From Acidimicrobiales bacterium (GTDB lineage: Bacteria; Actinomycetota; Acidimicrobiia; Acidimicrobiales; SHLQ01), in contig JABDJW010000065.1 of NCBI GenBank assembly GCA_013002375.1, positions 1 to 16,671 on the forward strand: 16,671 bases of DNA. Direction: 5' to 3'. This document shows, in pieces, positions 1 to 7,159 of this stretch; position 1 is the first letter of the stretch; each line of letters starts with the position of its first letter. A model generated the notes under the pieces. That model had not been told where the DNA came from and did not search any database. It was given only the letters and a program-made list of their open reading frames with translations. The position numbers and the translations under genes were made by a program.

Positions 1-1491
1 GTGCCGCACTTCCTGAAGATCTTCTGCGCCGCGCTCTGTGGCATCCCGGAGAACAAGATGCGGGTCATCGCGCCTGCGGTCGGCGGCGGGTTCGGTGCCA
101 AGTTGGGCATCAAACCCGACGAGATCCTGTCGGTCGCGTTGGCCAACAAACTGGGCCGGCCGGTGCGCTGGACCGAGACCCGGACCGAGGCAGCCGTCGC
201 CACCCATCAAGGCCGCGGCCAGAACCAGCACATCGAGCTCGCGGCCGACGCCGACGGCAAGCTCACCGGGGTGAAGGTGCACCTCGATGCCGACCTCGGC
301 GCGTACATGGAACTCGTCGGCCCGGGCGTCCCCTTGCTGGGGAGCTTCCTCTACACCGGCGTCTACGAGGTGCCGAACTTCTCGTTCGTCTGCGACGGCT
401 ACTTCACCAACCTCACCCCGACCGATGCCTACCGGGGCGCCGGCCGGCCCGAGGCCTGCTACGCCATCGAACGAGCCATGGATCTCTTGGCGCTCGAGGT
501 CGGCGTCGGCCCGGACGAGGTCCGGCGGCGCAACTATCTCGGCGGCGGCGAGTTCTTCGAGAACCTCGAGACCGCCGGCACCCTCGTCTTCGACAGCGGC
601 AACTACGGTCCGAGCCTGGACCGGGCGCTCGAGCTGGCCGGCTACGCCGACCTCCGGAGCGAACAACAACGACGGCGCGAGGCCGGCGAGGACAAGCAGC
701 TCGGCATCGGCCTGTGCACCTACGTCGAGATCTGCGGCCTGGCCCCCAGCCGGGCCCTCGGCGGGCTCAACTTCCAGAGCGGCGGATGGGAACACGCCAT
801 CGTTCGTATGTTGCCCACCGGCAAAGTCGAGGTCGTCAGCGGCAGCACGCCGCACGGTCAGGGCCACGAGACCAGCTGGTCGATGATCATCGCCGACAAG
901 CTGGGCATCGATCCGGCCGACGTCACCGTCCTGCACTCCGACACCTCACAGAGCCCGTTGGGTCTGGATACGTACGGGTCGCGCTCGCTGGCCGTCGGCG
1001 GCATCGCCATCGCCGGCGCGGCCGACAAGTTGGTCGACAAGGCCAAGACCATGTTCGCCCACCAGATGGAAGCCTCGGTCGACGACATCGAGTTCGCCGG
1101 CGGCACCTTCTCGGTCCGGGGCACACCGGCCAAGTCGGCCCACATCCAGGAGATGGGCATGGCCGCGTTCTTGGCCCACGACCTGCCCGACGACATGGAG
1201 CCCAACCTGCAGGAGCAGGTCACCTACGACCCACCCAACTTCTGCTTCCCGTTCGGCACCCACGTGGCCGTCGTCGAGATCGACGAGGTCACCGGCGGGG
1301 TCGAGCTGATCGACTACATCGCGGTCGACGACTGCGGCAACCAGGTCAACCCGCTGATCGTCGAGGGTCAGGTGCACGGTGGCATCGTGCAGGGCGTGGC
1401 CCAGGCGCTGTGGGAGGAAGCGAGCTACGACGGCGACGGCAACATCGTCAACCCCTCGTTCATGGACTATCTCGTACCGTCGCCGGCCTAG
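1..1491 (+). CDS. Molybdenum hydroxylase large subunit, form II CoxL-like (5' end missing, ends at premature TAG)
   Basis: This is the molybdopterin-cytosine-dinucleotide binding large subunit of a xanthine dehydrogenase/CO dehydrogenase family enzyme, which hydroxylates a small carbon or nitrogen substrate in the cytoplasm. The window starts inside the gene, so the N-terminal hammerhead domain (probably about 200-270 residues) is missing. In window codon numbering, GGGFGAK lies at 28-34, AYRGAGR at 143-149 and HGQGHE at 285-290. AYRGAGR is the form II signature; true form I CO dehydrogenases carry AYxCSFR, so carbon monoxide is not a safe substrate assignment. The frame ends at TAG 1489-1491 after FMDYLVPSPA, where relatives continue with Glu-Val-Pro-Ser. 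The missing tail follows immediately in the same frame, so the natural gene end is about 1719. The FAD subunit gene overlaps that natural end. The iron-sulfur subunit is not seen here and may lie upstream. Confidence 0.9.
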   Translation: MPHFLKIFCAALCGIPENKMRVIAPAVGGGFGAKLGIKPDEILSVALANKLGRPVRWTETRTEAAVATHQGRGQNQHIELAADADGKLTGVKVHLDADLGAYMELVGPGVPLLGSFLYTGVYEVPNFSFVCDGYFTNLTPTDAYRGAGRPEACYAIERAMDLLALEVGVGPDEVRRRNYLGGGEFFENLETAGTLVFDSGNYGPSLDRALELAGYADLRSEQQRRREAGEDKQLGIGLCTYVEICGLAPSRALGGLNFQSGGWEHAIVRMLPTGKVEVVSGSTPHGQGHETSWSMIIADKLGIDPADVTVLHSDTSQSPLGLDTYGSRSLAVGGIAIAGAADKLVDKAKTMFAHQMEASVDDIEFAGGTFSVRGTPAKSAHIQEMGMAAFLAHDLPDDMEPNLQEQVTYDPPNFCFPFGTHVAVVEIDEVTGGVELIDYIAVDDCGNQVNPLIVEGQVHGGIVQGVAQALWEEASYDGDGNIVNPSFMDYLVPSPA

Positions 1492-1719
1492 GTGCCGTCG
1501 ATGAAGCTCGACTTCACGGTCACCCCGAGCACGTCGAACCAGCTCGGGGTGAAGGGAGTCGGCGAAGCGGGCACGATCGGTTCGGCCGCCGCCGTCATCA
1601 ACGCCATCTGTGATGCGCTGAGCCCCCACGGCGTCACCGACATCGAGATGCCGGCCACCCCGAAACGAATATGGAATGCGATCCAATCCGGCTCCGGCCA
1701 GAAAGGGGGCACAGCATGA
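1492..1719 (+). pseudogene. C-terminal remnant of the same molybdenum hydroxylase large subunit, beyond the TAG
   Basis: These 75 codons are in the same frame as the preceding gene and read as the usual C-terminus of a CoxL-type subunit: VPSMKLDFTV, then GVKGVGEAGTI, then MPATPKRIWNAI. The glutamate of the VGEAGT motif (codon 1564-1566) matches the conserved active-site glutamate of this superfamily. The truncated upstream protein would therefore lack it. A GTG at 1492 and an ATG at 1501 could allow re-initiation, but a 75-residue piece of one domain is unlikely to work alone. Replacing TAG 1489-1491 with GAG, a single base, would restore one continuous protein. The stop TGA 1717-1719 overlaps the ATG of the FAD subunit gene, as expected for the original gene end. 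Explanations include a real nonsense mutation, a sequencing or assembly error, or strain heterogeneity. Confidence 0.85.
1701..1709 (+). promoter_or_regulatory. Ribosome binding site for the FAD subunit gene
   Basis: GAAAGGGGG lies 6 bases before ATG 1716. It supports ATG 1716 over the longer reading frame that opens at 1671. The ATG overlaps the TGA of the large-subunit frame, so translational coupling is likely. If ribosomes now stop at TAG 1489, this site has to recruit them without coupling. Confidence 0.55.
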
Positions 1720-2531
1720 TCACCGCCACCTTCGACTACACCCTGGCCGAATCGGTCGAACACGCCACCGGCCTGCTCGCCGAACACGGCGACGAAGCCA
1801 AGCTGCTCGCCGGCGGCCACTCGCTGATCCCGATGATGAAGTATCGGTTAGCCACCCCGGCCCAACTGATCGACGTCGGCCGCCTCGACGACCTGCGCTA
1901 CATCAGGGTCGACGGTGACCACGTCGCGATCGGAGCTCTCACGCGCCATACCGAAGTCGAACACTCCACCGAACTCGAGGCCGCGTGCCCGATGCTCAAG
2001 CACGTCGCGTCGCTGGTCGGCGACCCCGCGGTCCGCCATCGCGGCACCTTGGGCGGCACCCTGGCCCACGCCGACCCGGCCTCGGACCTCCCGGCGGCGG
2101 TGTTGGCGCTCGGCGGCACGCTGGTGGCCCAGGGCCCCAACGGCACCCGCGAGATCGCGGCGACCGAGTTCTTCACCAGCTTCCTGGAATCGGCCCTTGC
2201 GCCCGATGAGATGCTGACCGAGGTTCGGGTTCCGGCCAACACCGCGGGCTGGAGCTACCAGAAGTTCAACCGTCGGGCCCAGGATTGGGCCATCGTGGGT
2301 GTTGCGGTCGCCGACGGCGGCAAGGGAATCAGCCTGGTCAACATGGGCTCGACCCCGATCCGAGCCGGCGCGGCCGAAGCGGCGCTGGCCGGCGGTTCAT
2401 CTGCGGTCGACGCTGCGGCGGTGGCGCACGAAGGCACCAGCCCACCCGAAGATCTCAACGCCGACGCCGACTACCGCAACCACCTGGCCCGAGTGCTGAC
2501 CGCACGCGGCCTGGCCGAGGCCGGGGCCTAG
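1716..2531 (+). CDS. FAD-binding medium subunit of molybdenum hydroxylase (CoxM/CutM family)
   Basis: At 271 residues this is close to the usual length of the family. The subunit carries FAD and passes electrons from the molybdenum and iron-sulfur subunits to an acceptor. The FAD pyrophosphate loop is visible as LLAGGHSLIPMMK near residues 36-48, and the second FAD motif as HRGTLGGTLAHADPASDLP near residues 107-125. A CO dehydrogenase flavoprotein C-terminal domain follows. The start ATG 1716 overlaps the end of the large-subunit frame in an ATGA and has a good ribosome binding site, so it is the second gene of an L-M operon. Its last codon shares a CTAG with the stop of the convergent minus-strand gene. 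It appears intact although the large subunit upstream is interrupted, which favours a recent lesion or an error in the read. Confidence 0.9.
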   Translation: MITATFDYTLAESVEHATGLLAEHGDEAKLLAGGHSLIPMMKYRLATPAQLIDVGRLDDLRYIRVDGDHVAIGALTRHTEVEHSTELEAACPMLKHVASLVGDPAVRHRGTLGGTLAHADPASDLPAAVLALGGTLVAQGPNGTREIAATEFFTSFLESALAPDEMLTEVRVPANTAGWSYQKFNRRAQDWAIVGVAVADGGKGISLVNMGSTPIRAGAAEAALAGGSSAVDAAAVAHEGTSPPEDLNADADYRNHLARVLTARGLAEAGA

Positions 2532-3571
2532 GCGACCAGCGCATCCAGCGCCGGCTGGGCCAGATCGGCGGCGTACCGGAACGCCCCGGAGGACCAGCGG
2601 CTGCAGCGGTCGGTGACGCCGTTGATCGCCGGCCCGGAGCCGGGGCAGAAGTGCACACCGTCGGGGGCCCGGACGATGATCTCGCCACCCTCGCAACCCA
2701 GCTCGGCGTTTTCGAAGGGAAGGCACGGCAGGGTTTCGGTCCACTCGCCGTCGGTGCTGAAGGCGACATCGGTGTCGACGAACGTGACGTCGTCGTTGAA
2801 TATGGACACCCGTCGGTACAGGCCTTCGAGCCGATCGGCCTCGGGCGACGGAGCCGGCCCGATCGGACCGGCCGCCAGCTGGACGTGGGTTCCGGAGCGC
2901 CGGGCGATGGTCAGCACGGCGTCCAGCGCGTCGGCATAGGCGTCGGTGTGCGCCGCGCCGAGCAGCGAGTTCCCGGCGGCATCGAGCATGCAGGGAGTCA
3001 GCGCGTTGCCGCTGAAGGCCAGCACCACCAGGTCGTATTCGGCTTGGGCCAACTGCGCTTCGATGTGAGGCACGAAGTCGCACAGGGCGGTTCCGCCCAT
3101 CGTGCCGGTCTCCACGACGACGTCATGGCCACCGAAGACCCCGACGAAGAAGTCCTCGGCCTCGTAGGCCAGCGAGTCGCCCCACAGCGCCACCCGGACG
3201 ATGCCGTCGGAGCCGGCATCGAGGGAGGGCAGGCCCTCGCTGACGATCTCACGAACGCTCGGCGAGGCATCCTTGGGCTGCAGCTCGCCGACGGATCGGG
3301 GCCCCTCGGGCCGAGCGATCGGGGTCGGCACCGGCACCTCCCGAGCGACCGGGACCGGCGCGACCGGAGCCGCAGTTGGCGAAGCAACGCCTTGCTCGCT
3401 CGTGGCGGCCGACTCACCGAACAAGCCGATCACCGCCGCCCCGACCAACGCGGCAACGACCACCAGGTGAGCCAGGTGATCGAACCACCGGACGGGGCGA
3501 GTGTGGGCTGCCATACCCTGCACACTTCGCTGGTTGGCAGTTTGTCCAACCGACTTCGTCGAGTTCTTCAT
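2528..3571 (-). CDS. Membrane-anchored SGNH/GDSL-type hydrolase
   Basis: This 347-residue protein has a short cytoplasmic N-terminus, one hydrophobic segment at about residues 35-51, a proline/valine/alanine-rich linker at about 64-92, and then an SGNH fold. It should therefore be anchored in the membrane with the catalytic domain outside. Catalytic blocks are visible: WGDSLAYE (Ser133), GTMGG near 156-160, FSGNA with Asn189, and DGVHFCP with Asp304 and His307. Such domains act as esterases or O-acetyl/O-acyl transferases on cell-surface glycans; the substrate cannot be read from the sequence. Several cysteines in the outer domain (for example 283, 293, 309 and 323) could form disulfides. ATG 3571 is preceded by an AAGGCGGG stretch; an alternative ATG at 3514 would remove 19 residues but keep the membrane segment. 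The gene stands alone on its strand, and its stop interlocks with that of the convergent FAD subunit gene. Confidence 0.82.
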   Translation of the reverse strand: MKNSTKSVGQTANQRSVQGMAAHTRPVRWFDHLAHLVVVAALVGAAVIGLFGESAATSEQGVASPTAAPVAPVPVAREVPVPTPIARPEGPRSVGELQPKDASPSVREIVSEGLPSLDAGSDGIVRVALWGDSLAYEAEDFFVGVFGGHDVVVETGTMGGTALCDFVPHIEAQLAQAEYDLVVLAFSGNALTPCMLDAAGNSLLGAAHTDAYADALDAVLTIARRSGTHVQLAAGPIGPAPSPEADRLEGLYRRVSIFNDDVTFVDTDVAFSTDGEWTETLPCLPFENAELGCEGGEIIVRAPDGVHFCPGSGPAINGVTDRCSRWSSGAFRYAADLAQPALDALVA

Positions 3572-3642
3572 GTCCGTCCCGCCTTGCCGCCCCCATCCCG
3601 TAGGAGGCCCGCATCGATCGTCCCAAGGACGAGCCGAACGCA

Positions 3643-3660
3643 GTGTCGGCTGGCCGACAC
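3643..3660. repeat. 18-bp perfect palindrome between divergent genes
   Basis: GTGTCGGCTGGCCGACAC has two 8-base arms around TG. It lies between the divergent SGNH hydrolase and rRNA methyltransferase genes, about 50 bases before the methyltransferase -10 hexamer. A second, weaker inverted repeat, CCCGTG/CACGGG, lies at 3665-3684. An operator is possible, but neither arm matches a regulator motif I know. Confidence 0.45.
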
Positions 3661-3707
3661 ATCGCCCGTGACCTTCGCCACGGGGTGTGAGGGCAACAGC
3701 CGGGCGG

Positions 3708-3713
3708 TACGGT
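3708..3713 (+). promoter_or_regulatory. -10 hexamer of a probably leaderless rRNA methyltransferase promoter
   Basis: TACGGT fits the TAnnnT -10 pattern and ends 6 bases before GTG 3720. That spacing puts the transcription start on or next to the start codon. No Shine-Dalgarno sequence is seen before GTG 3720, and a longer reading frame from GTG 3687 would run through this -10. I therefore prefer 3720 as the start. Confidence 0.4.
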
Positions 3714-3719
3714 CGAGCG

Positions 3720-4973
3720 GTGCCGCTGCACCCCGCCCTGGCCGAGCTGCCCTCGCCGAACGACAAGCGCATCGCAGCTCGCCTCACCGCCGACGCCCTC
3801 CGCCAGGTGCGGGGTGGCCATCCCTGGGTGTTCGACCGCGGCATCGAATCGCTGTCCCACGAGGGGGCGCCCGGCGATCTGGCTGTCGTGTTCGACCGCA
3901 ACCGGAAGTTCACCGCGATCGGGTTGTTCGACCCCCGCTCCCCCATCCGCATTCGGATCGTGCACGAGGGCAAGCCCCGGACGATCGACGCCGACCATTG
4001 GGCCGACCGGCTCGCGGCCGCCACCGAACGGCGCCGGCCGCTTCTCCAACGCGGTGACACCTCCGGCTATCGGCTCGTGCACGGCGAGAACGACGGGTTC
4101 GGCGGCCTGGTGGTCGATCGGTACGACGCCACGCTGGTCGCCAAGCTGTACAGCGAGGCGTGGCTCCCCCACCTGGCCGACATCGTGCCGCTCCTGGCCG
4201 CACAACCCGACGTCGACCGGGTCGTGCTACGGGTCAACCGCCAGCTGGCCCAGCTCGCGACCGGCCAACGACTCGACCGCCTGACCGTCGTGGGCGACCC
4301 GCCGACCGAGCCGGTTCTGTTCACCGAGCTCGGGCTGACGTTTCAAGCCGACGTCCTCGAGGGCCAGAAGACCGGCCACTTCCTCGATCAACGCGAAAAC
4401 CGCGCCGCGGTCGCGGCCCAGGCCACCGGCCGACGGGTGCTCGACGTCTTCTCCTGCACGGGCGGCTTCGCCGTACATGCCGCGGCCGCCGGTGCGGCCC
4501 TGGTGCACGTCGTCGACCAGAGCGAGCCGGCGCTCGCCACCGCTCGAGTCAACTTCGACCTGAACATCGATCGCACCGGATCGACCACCTGGCGGGCGAC
4601 CGCCGGCGACGCCTTCGAGGTCATGGCCGGGCTGATCCAGGCCGGCGACCGCTACGACATCGTCGTGATCGACCCCCCGTCGTTCGCGTCGCGCCAAGAC
4701 CGCATCGAGGCGGCCCGAGCCTCGTATCGCCGGCTCACCCGGCTGGGGCTCGACCTCCTCGTTCCCGGCGGGCTGCTCGTACAGGCATCATGTTCGAGCA
4801 GAGTCACCGCCGAGACGTTCTTCGCCGACATCGATCGAGAGCTTGCCTCCCATCCCGTGGCGGTTGAATCGATCGAGCAAACGGGCCACGCAATCGACCA
4901 TCCGATCTCGTTCCCCGAAGGCGCCTACCTCAAAGCGGCTTTTGTGCGAACGGCCTACCCTGGGCCCGTATGA
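3720..4973 (+). CDS. RlmI-like class I rRNA (cytosine-C5) methyltransferase with PUA domain
   Basis: At 417 residues this protein fits the RlmI/YccW family, which methylates 23S rRNA cytosine (position 1962 in E. coli) with S-adenosylmethionine. The N-terminal PUA RNA-binding domain spans about residues 18-90 and includes GGHPWVFDRGI. A central EEHEE-like domain follows. The methyltransferase domain starts near GQKTGHFLDQREN at 215-227. The SAM-binding motif is LDVFSCTGGF at 241-250, the DPPSF motif is at 318-322, and SCSS at 357-360 supplies the probable catalytic cysteine (Cys358). The start chosen is GTG 3720, 6 bases after a TACGGT hexamer; GTG 3687 in the same frame would add 11 unconserved-looking residues. 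Its TGA overlaps the ATG of the iron-transporter ATPase by four bases, an odd pairing of functions in one transcript. The E. coli target position is knowledge of the family, not shown here. Confidence 0.87.
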   Translation: MPLHPALAELPSPNDKRIAARLTADALRQVRGGHPWVFDRGIESLSHEGAPGDLAVVFDRNRKFTAIGLFDPRSPIRIRIVHEGKPRTIDADHWADRLAAATERRRPLLQRGDTSGYRLVHGENDGFGGLVVDRYDATLVAKLYSEAWLPHLADIVPLLAAQPDVDRVVLRVNRQLAQLATGQRLDRLTVVGDPPTEPVLFTELGLTFQADVLEGQKTGHFLDQRENRAAVAAQATGRRVLDVFSCTGGFAVHAAAAGAALVHVVDQSEPALATARVNFDLNIDRTGSTTWRATAGDAFEVMAGLIQAGDRYDIVVIDPPSFASRQDRIEAARASYRRLTRLGLDLLVPGGLLVQASCSSRVTAETFFADIDRELASHPVAVESIEQTGHAIDHPISFPEGAYLKAAFVRTAYPGPV

Positions 4974-5989
4974 GTCAACCGATCATGGTGCGAGAGGCGT
5001 CGGTCAGCTACGGCGACACCGCCGTGCTGCGGTCGGTCGATCTCGATGTGCGGGCCGGCGGAATCGTGGCCCTGTTGGGCCCCAGCGGTTGTGGGAAGAC
5101 CACCATGCTGCGGGCGATCGCCGGGCTCGAGCACCTCGACGCCGGTCAGATCGAGGTCGGCGGCACGCTGGTGTCGGGGCCGTCTCGACACGTCGCTCCC
5201 GAGCGCCGAAATGTCGGCATGGTCTTCCAGGATTGGGCCCTCTTTCCCCATCTGTCGGTGGCCAGGAACGTGGCGTACGGCTTGGGCCGGGGCGCCGATG
5301 AGGCGCGGGTCGCCGAAGTGCTCGATCTCGTCGGCCTGAGCGGGTTCGGCGATCGTTCGCCGCAGAACCTCAGTGGCGGCCAACAACAGCGGGTCGCCTT
5401 GGCCCGCGCCCTGGCCCCCTCACCGACCGCGCTGTTGCTCGACGAGCCGTTCTCGAACCTCGACACCGCGCTGCGGGTCGAGATCCGCACCGAAGTCCAC
5501 CGCCTGCTGAGTTCGCTCGACGTCACGACGATCTTCGTCACCCACGACCAGGACGAAGCGTTCATCCTCGGCGACGAGGTTGCGGTGATGGCCAACGGGC
5601 GGATCGTGCAGCAGGGCTCACCGCAAGCGCTCTACGCCCGGCCCGCGTCGCCGTGGATCGCGGCCTTCGTGGGCGAAGCCAACCTGGTCGTCGGCACCGC
5701 CGCCGGAACCGTGGCCACGACGCCGGTCGGGGCGATCCAGCTGAGCGAAGCCTGCCACGGTGACTGCGAGGTACTGCTGCGCCCCGAGGAGCTCGAGCTG
5801 GCCGCCGAAGGGCCCGGGGTGGTCGGTCTGGTCGAGTACTACGGGCACGACACGACCTATGAGGTCGAGCTTCCCGATACCACGGTCGTGCGGGTTCGAA
5901 TGACCTCGACCCCCAAGTTCGCCACCGGCGATCGGGTCCAGGTTCGCCATATCGGTGGCACCACCGTCGCCTACGCCCTCGCCGGCTGA
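4970..5989 (+). CDS. fbpC: Ferric iron ABC importer, ATP-binding subunit (FbpC/AfuC type)
   Basis: This 339-residue ABC ATPase would power uptake through the permease and lipoprotein encoded just downstream. Walker A is GPSGCGKTT at 37-45, the Q-loop Gln87 lies in FQDWALFPHLSV, the signature is LSGGQQQRVALARAL at 134-148, Walker B is LLLDEPFSNLD at 155-165, and the switch histidine is His192 in THDQDEA. A C-terminal TOBE-type domain from about 240 is typical of iron, sulfate and spermidine importers. The iron assignment rests mainly on the neighbouring binding protein. ATG 4970 overlaps the stop of the methyltransferase gene as ATGA. A TACCCT hexamer at 4956-4961 sits 8 bases before it and could give an extra leaderless transcript. 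The operator-bearing promoter at 6019-6060 lies after this gene, so the ATPase is not under that promoter. Confidence 0.9.
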   Translation: MSQPIMVREASVSYGDTAVLRSVDLDVRAGGIVALLGPSGCGKTTMLRAIAGLEHLDAGQIEVGGTLVSGPSRHVAPERRNVGMVFQDWALFPHLSVARNVAYGLGRGADEARVAEVLDLVGLSGFGDRSPQNLSGGQQQRVALARALAPSPTALLLDEPFSNLDTALRVEIRTEVHRLLSSLDVTTIFVTHDQDEAFILGDEVAVMANGRIVQQGSPQALYARPASPWIAAFVGEANLVVGTAAGTVATTPVGAIQLSEACHGDCEVLLRPEELELAAEGPGVVGLVEYYGHDTTYEVELPDTTVVRVRMTSTPKFATGDRVQVRHIGGTTVAYALAG

Positions 5990-6018
5990 GACACGAGTCA
6001 CAACACCCCGATATCGCG

Positions 6019-6036
6019 TGTTAAGCATGCTTGACA
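6019..6036. promoter_or_regulatory. 18-bp imperfect palindrome overlapping the -35 of the iron-binding protein gene; probable operator
   Basis: TGTTAAGCATGCTTGACA is palindromic at 8 of 9 pairs, and its central 10 bases AAGCATGCTT are perfect. The right end is the TTGACA -35 hexamer itself, so a bound protein would block RNA polymerase. An iron- or manganese-sensing repressor of the DtxR/MntR or Fur type is the natural suspect because the gene downstream is a metal importer. The site does not match the IdeR iron box closely. No regulator gene is in the window. Confidence 0.55.
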
Positions 6037-6060
6037 TACGGTGAGTGCCGTGGTTACGTT
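6031..6060 (+). promoter_or_regulatory. Promoter of the iron-binding protein/permease genes
   Basis: TTGACA at 6031-6036 is a perfect -35 hexamer, and TACGTT at 6055-6060 is a good -10, with an 18-base spacer. The ATG at 6071 lies 10 bases after the -10, so the mRNA leader would be only a few bases long. The alternative GTG start at 6041 falls inside the spacer and is therefore unlikely. Confidence 0.65.
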
Positions 6061-6070
6061 CAACCCCACT

Positions 6071-7147
6071 ATGCAACCATCCCCCCACGACCCAGCACGC
6101 TCCGTGTCGCGCCCGCGCCGCCTCCTCGTCGCCCTCCTGGCCTTGGCCCTGCTGGCCGCAGCCTGTGGCAGCGACGACGATGCCACTCCCGTTGACGGTA
6201 CCGACACCCTCGGCGACGCGACCATCACCGTGTACAGCAGCCGCAGCGAAGAACTCATCCAGCCGGTCTTCGACGCCTTTGAAACCGCCACCGGTGCCAC
6301 CGTCGAGGTGCGCTACGGCAAGACCGACGAGATCACCCTGGCCCTCGAGGCCGAAGGTGATCGCTCACCCGCCGATGTCTACATCGGCCAGAGCCCGGGT
6401 GCCGTCGGCTTCCTCGATCAAGCCGGACTGCTCGCTCCGCTGGGGGCGGCGACCCTCGACCGGGTCGGCGCCGCCTATCGGGCGTCATCGGGAAACTGGG
6501 TGGGCATCACCGGCCGGGTACGAGTGCTGGTCTACAACACCGATCGCGTCGATCCCGCCGAGCTGCCGGGCTCGATCCTCGACCTGACCGATCCCGCCTT
6601 CGCCGGCCGGGTCGGGGTGGCCCCCGGCAACGGATCGTTCCAGGATTTCGTCACCGCGATGCGAGCCGACCTCGGCGACGAAGCCACGGGCGAGTGGCTG
6701 GCCGGTATGGCCGCGAACGACTCGCCCAACTACGAGAAGAACGGGGCCATCGTCGACGCGGTTGCCCGGGGCGAGGTCGACATGGGCCTGGTCAACCACT
6801 ACTACCTGCTCGAATTCCTCGAGGAAGACCCCTCCTTGCCGGCCGCGAACTACACCTTCCCCGAAGGCGACCTCGGCTCGTTGCTGATCACGTCGGCCGC
6901 CGGCGTCGTGAGCGCCTCGGATCAACCGGCCAACGCCGAAGCGCTCATCCAGTACCTGCTGTCCGATGAAGCCCAGGCCCAGTCCGCGGCCGGCGAGAGC
7001 GAGTACCCGCTCGTCGCCGGGGTAGCCGCGCCCGAAGGTCTCGCGCCCCTGGCCGAGCTGGCCGCGATCACCGTCGATCTCGATGTGCTGGCCGATGGGC
7101 TACGCGGCACCCAGAGCCTGATCGAGAACAGCGGGCTGATCCAGTAG
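6071..7147 (+). CDS. fbpA: Ferric iron ABC importer, substrate-binding lipoprotein (FbpA/AfuA type)
   Basis: This 358-residue extracellular solute-binding protein has a lipoprotein signal: arginines at 10-17, a hydrophobic run at 18-31, and the lipobox LAAAC with Cys32. The mature protein would be tethered to the outer face of the membrane. ITVYSSRSEELIQPVFDAF at 52-70 is the typical opening of FbpA-like proteins. Tyr244-Tyr245 in VNHYYLLEF match the paired tyrosines that coordinate ferric iron. The histidine found near the N-terminus in Neisseria FbpA is replaced here by the SSRSE stretch, as in the His-less members of the family. The start ATG 6071 is chosen because a TTGACA/TACGTT promoter lies just before it. 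The permease gene follows after 12 bases, so both should be co-transcribed. A thiamine or other anion ligand is less likely given the YY pair. Confidence 0.88.
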   Translation: MQPSPHDPARSVSRPRRLLVALLALALLAAACGSDDDATPVDGTDTLGDATITVYSSRSEELIQPVFDAFETATGATVEVRYGKTDEITLALEAEGDRSPADVYIGQSPGAVGFLDQAGLLAPLGAATLDRVGAAYRASSGNWVGITGRVRVLVYNTDRVDPAELPGSILDLTDPAFAGRVGVAPGNGSFQDFVTAMRADLGDEATGEWLAGMAANDSPNYEKNGAIVDAVARGEVDMGLVNHYYLLEFLEEDPSLPAANYTFPEGDLGSLLITSAAGVVSASDQPANAEALIQYLLSDEAQAQSAAGESEYPLVAGVAAPEGLAPLAELAAITVDLDVLADGLRGTQSLIENSGLIQ

Positions 7148-7159
7148 CGCTCCGTCACG

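Noticed and set aside
1489..1491. TAG decoded as an amino acid
   Set aside because: Eight intact genes in the window end in TAG, and no recoding element is visible after the codon.
6019..6036. Classic IdeR/DtxR iron box
   Set aside because: The palindrome lacks the TTAGGTTAG-type half sites of the iron box, so only a general metal-repressor role is proposed.
6041..6070. GTG 6041 as the start of the iron-binding lipoprotein
   Set aside because: It would fall between the TTGACA and TACGTT hexamers of the promoter, and the signal peptide is complete from ATG 6071.
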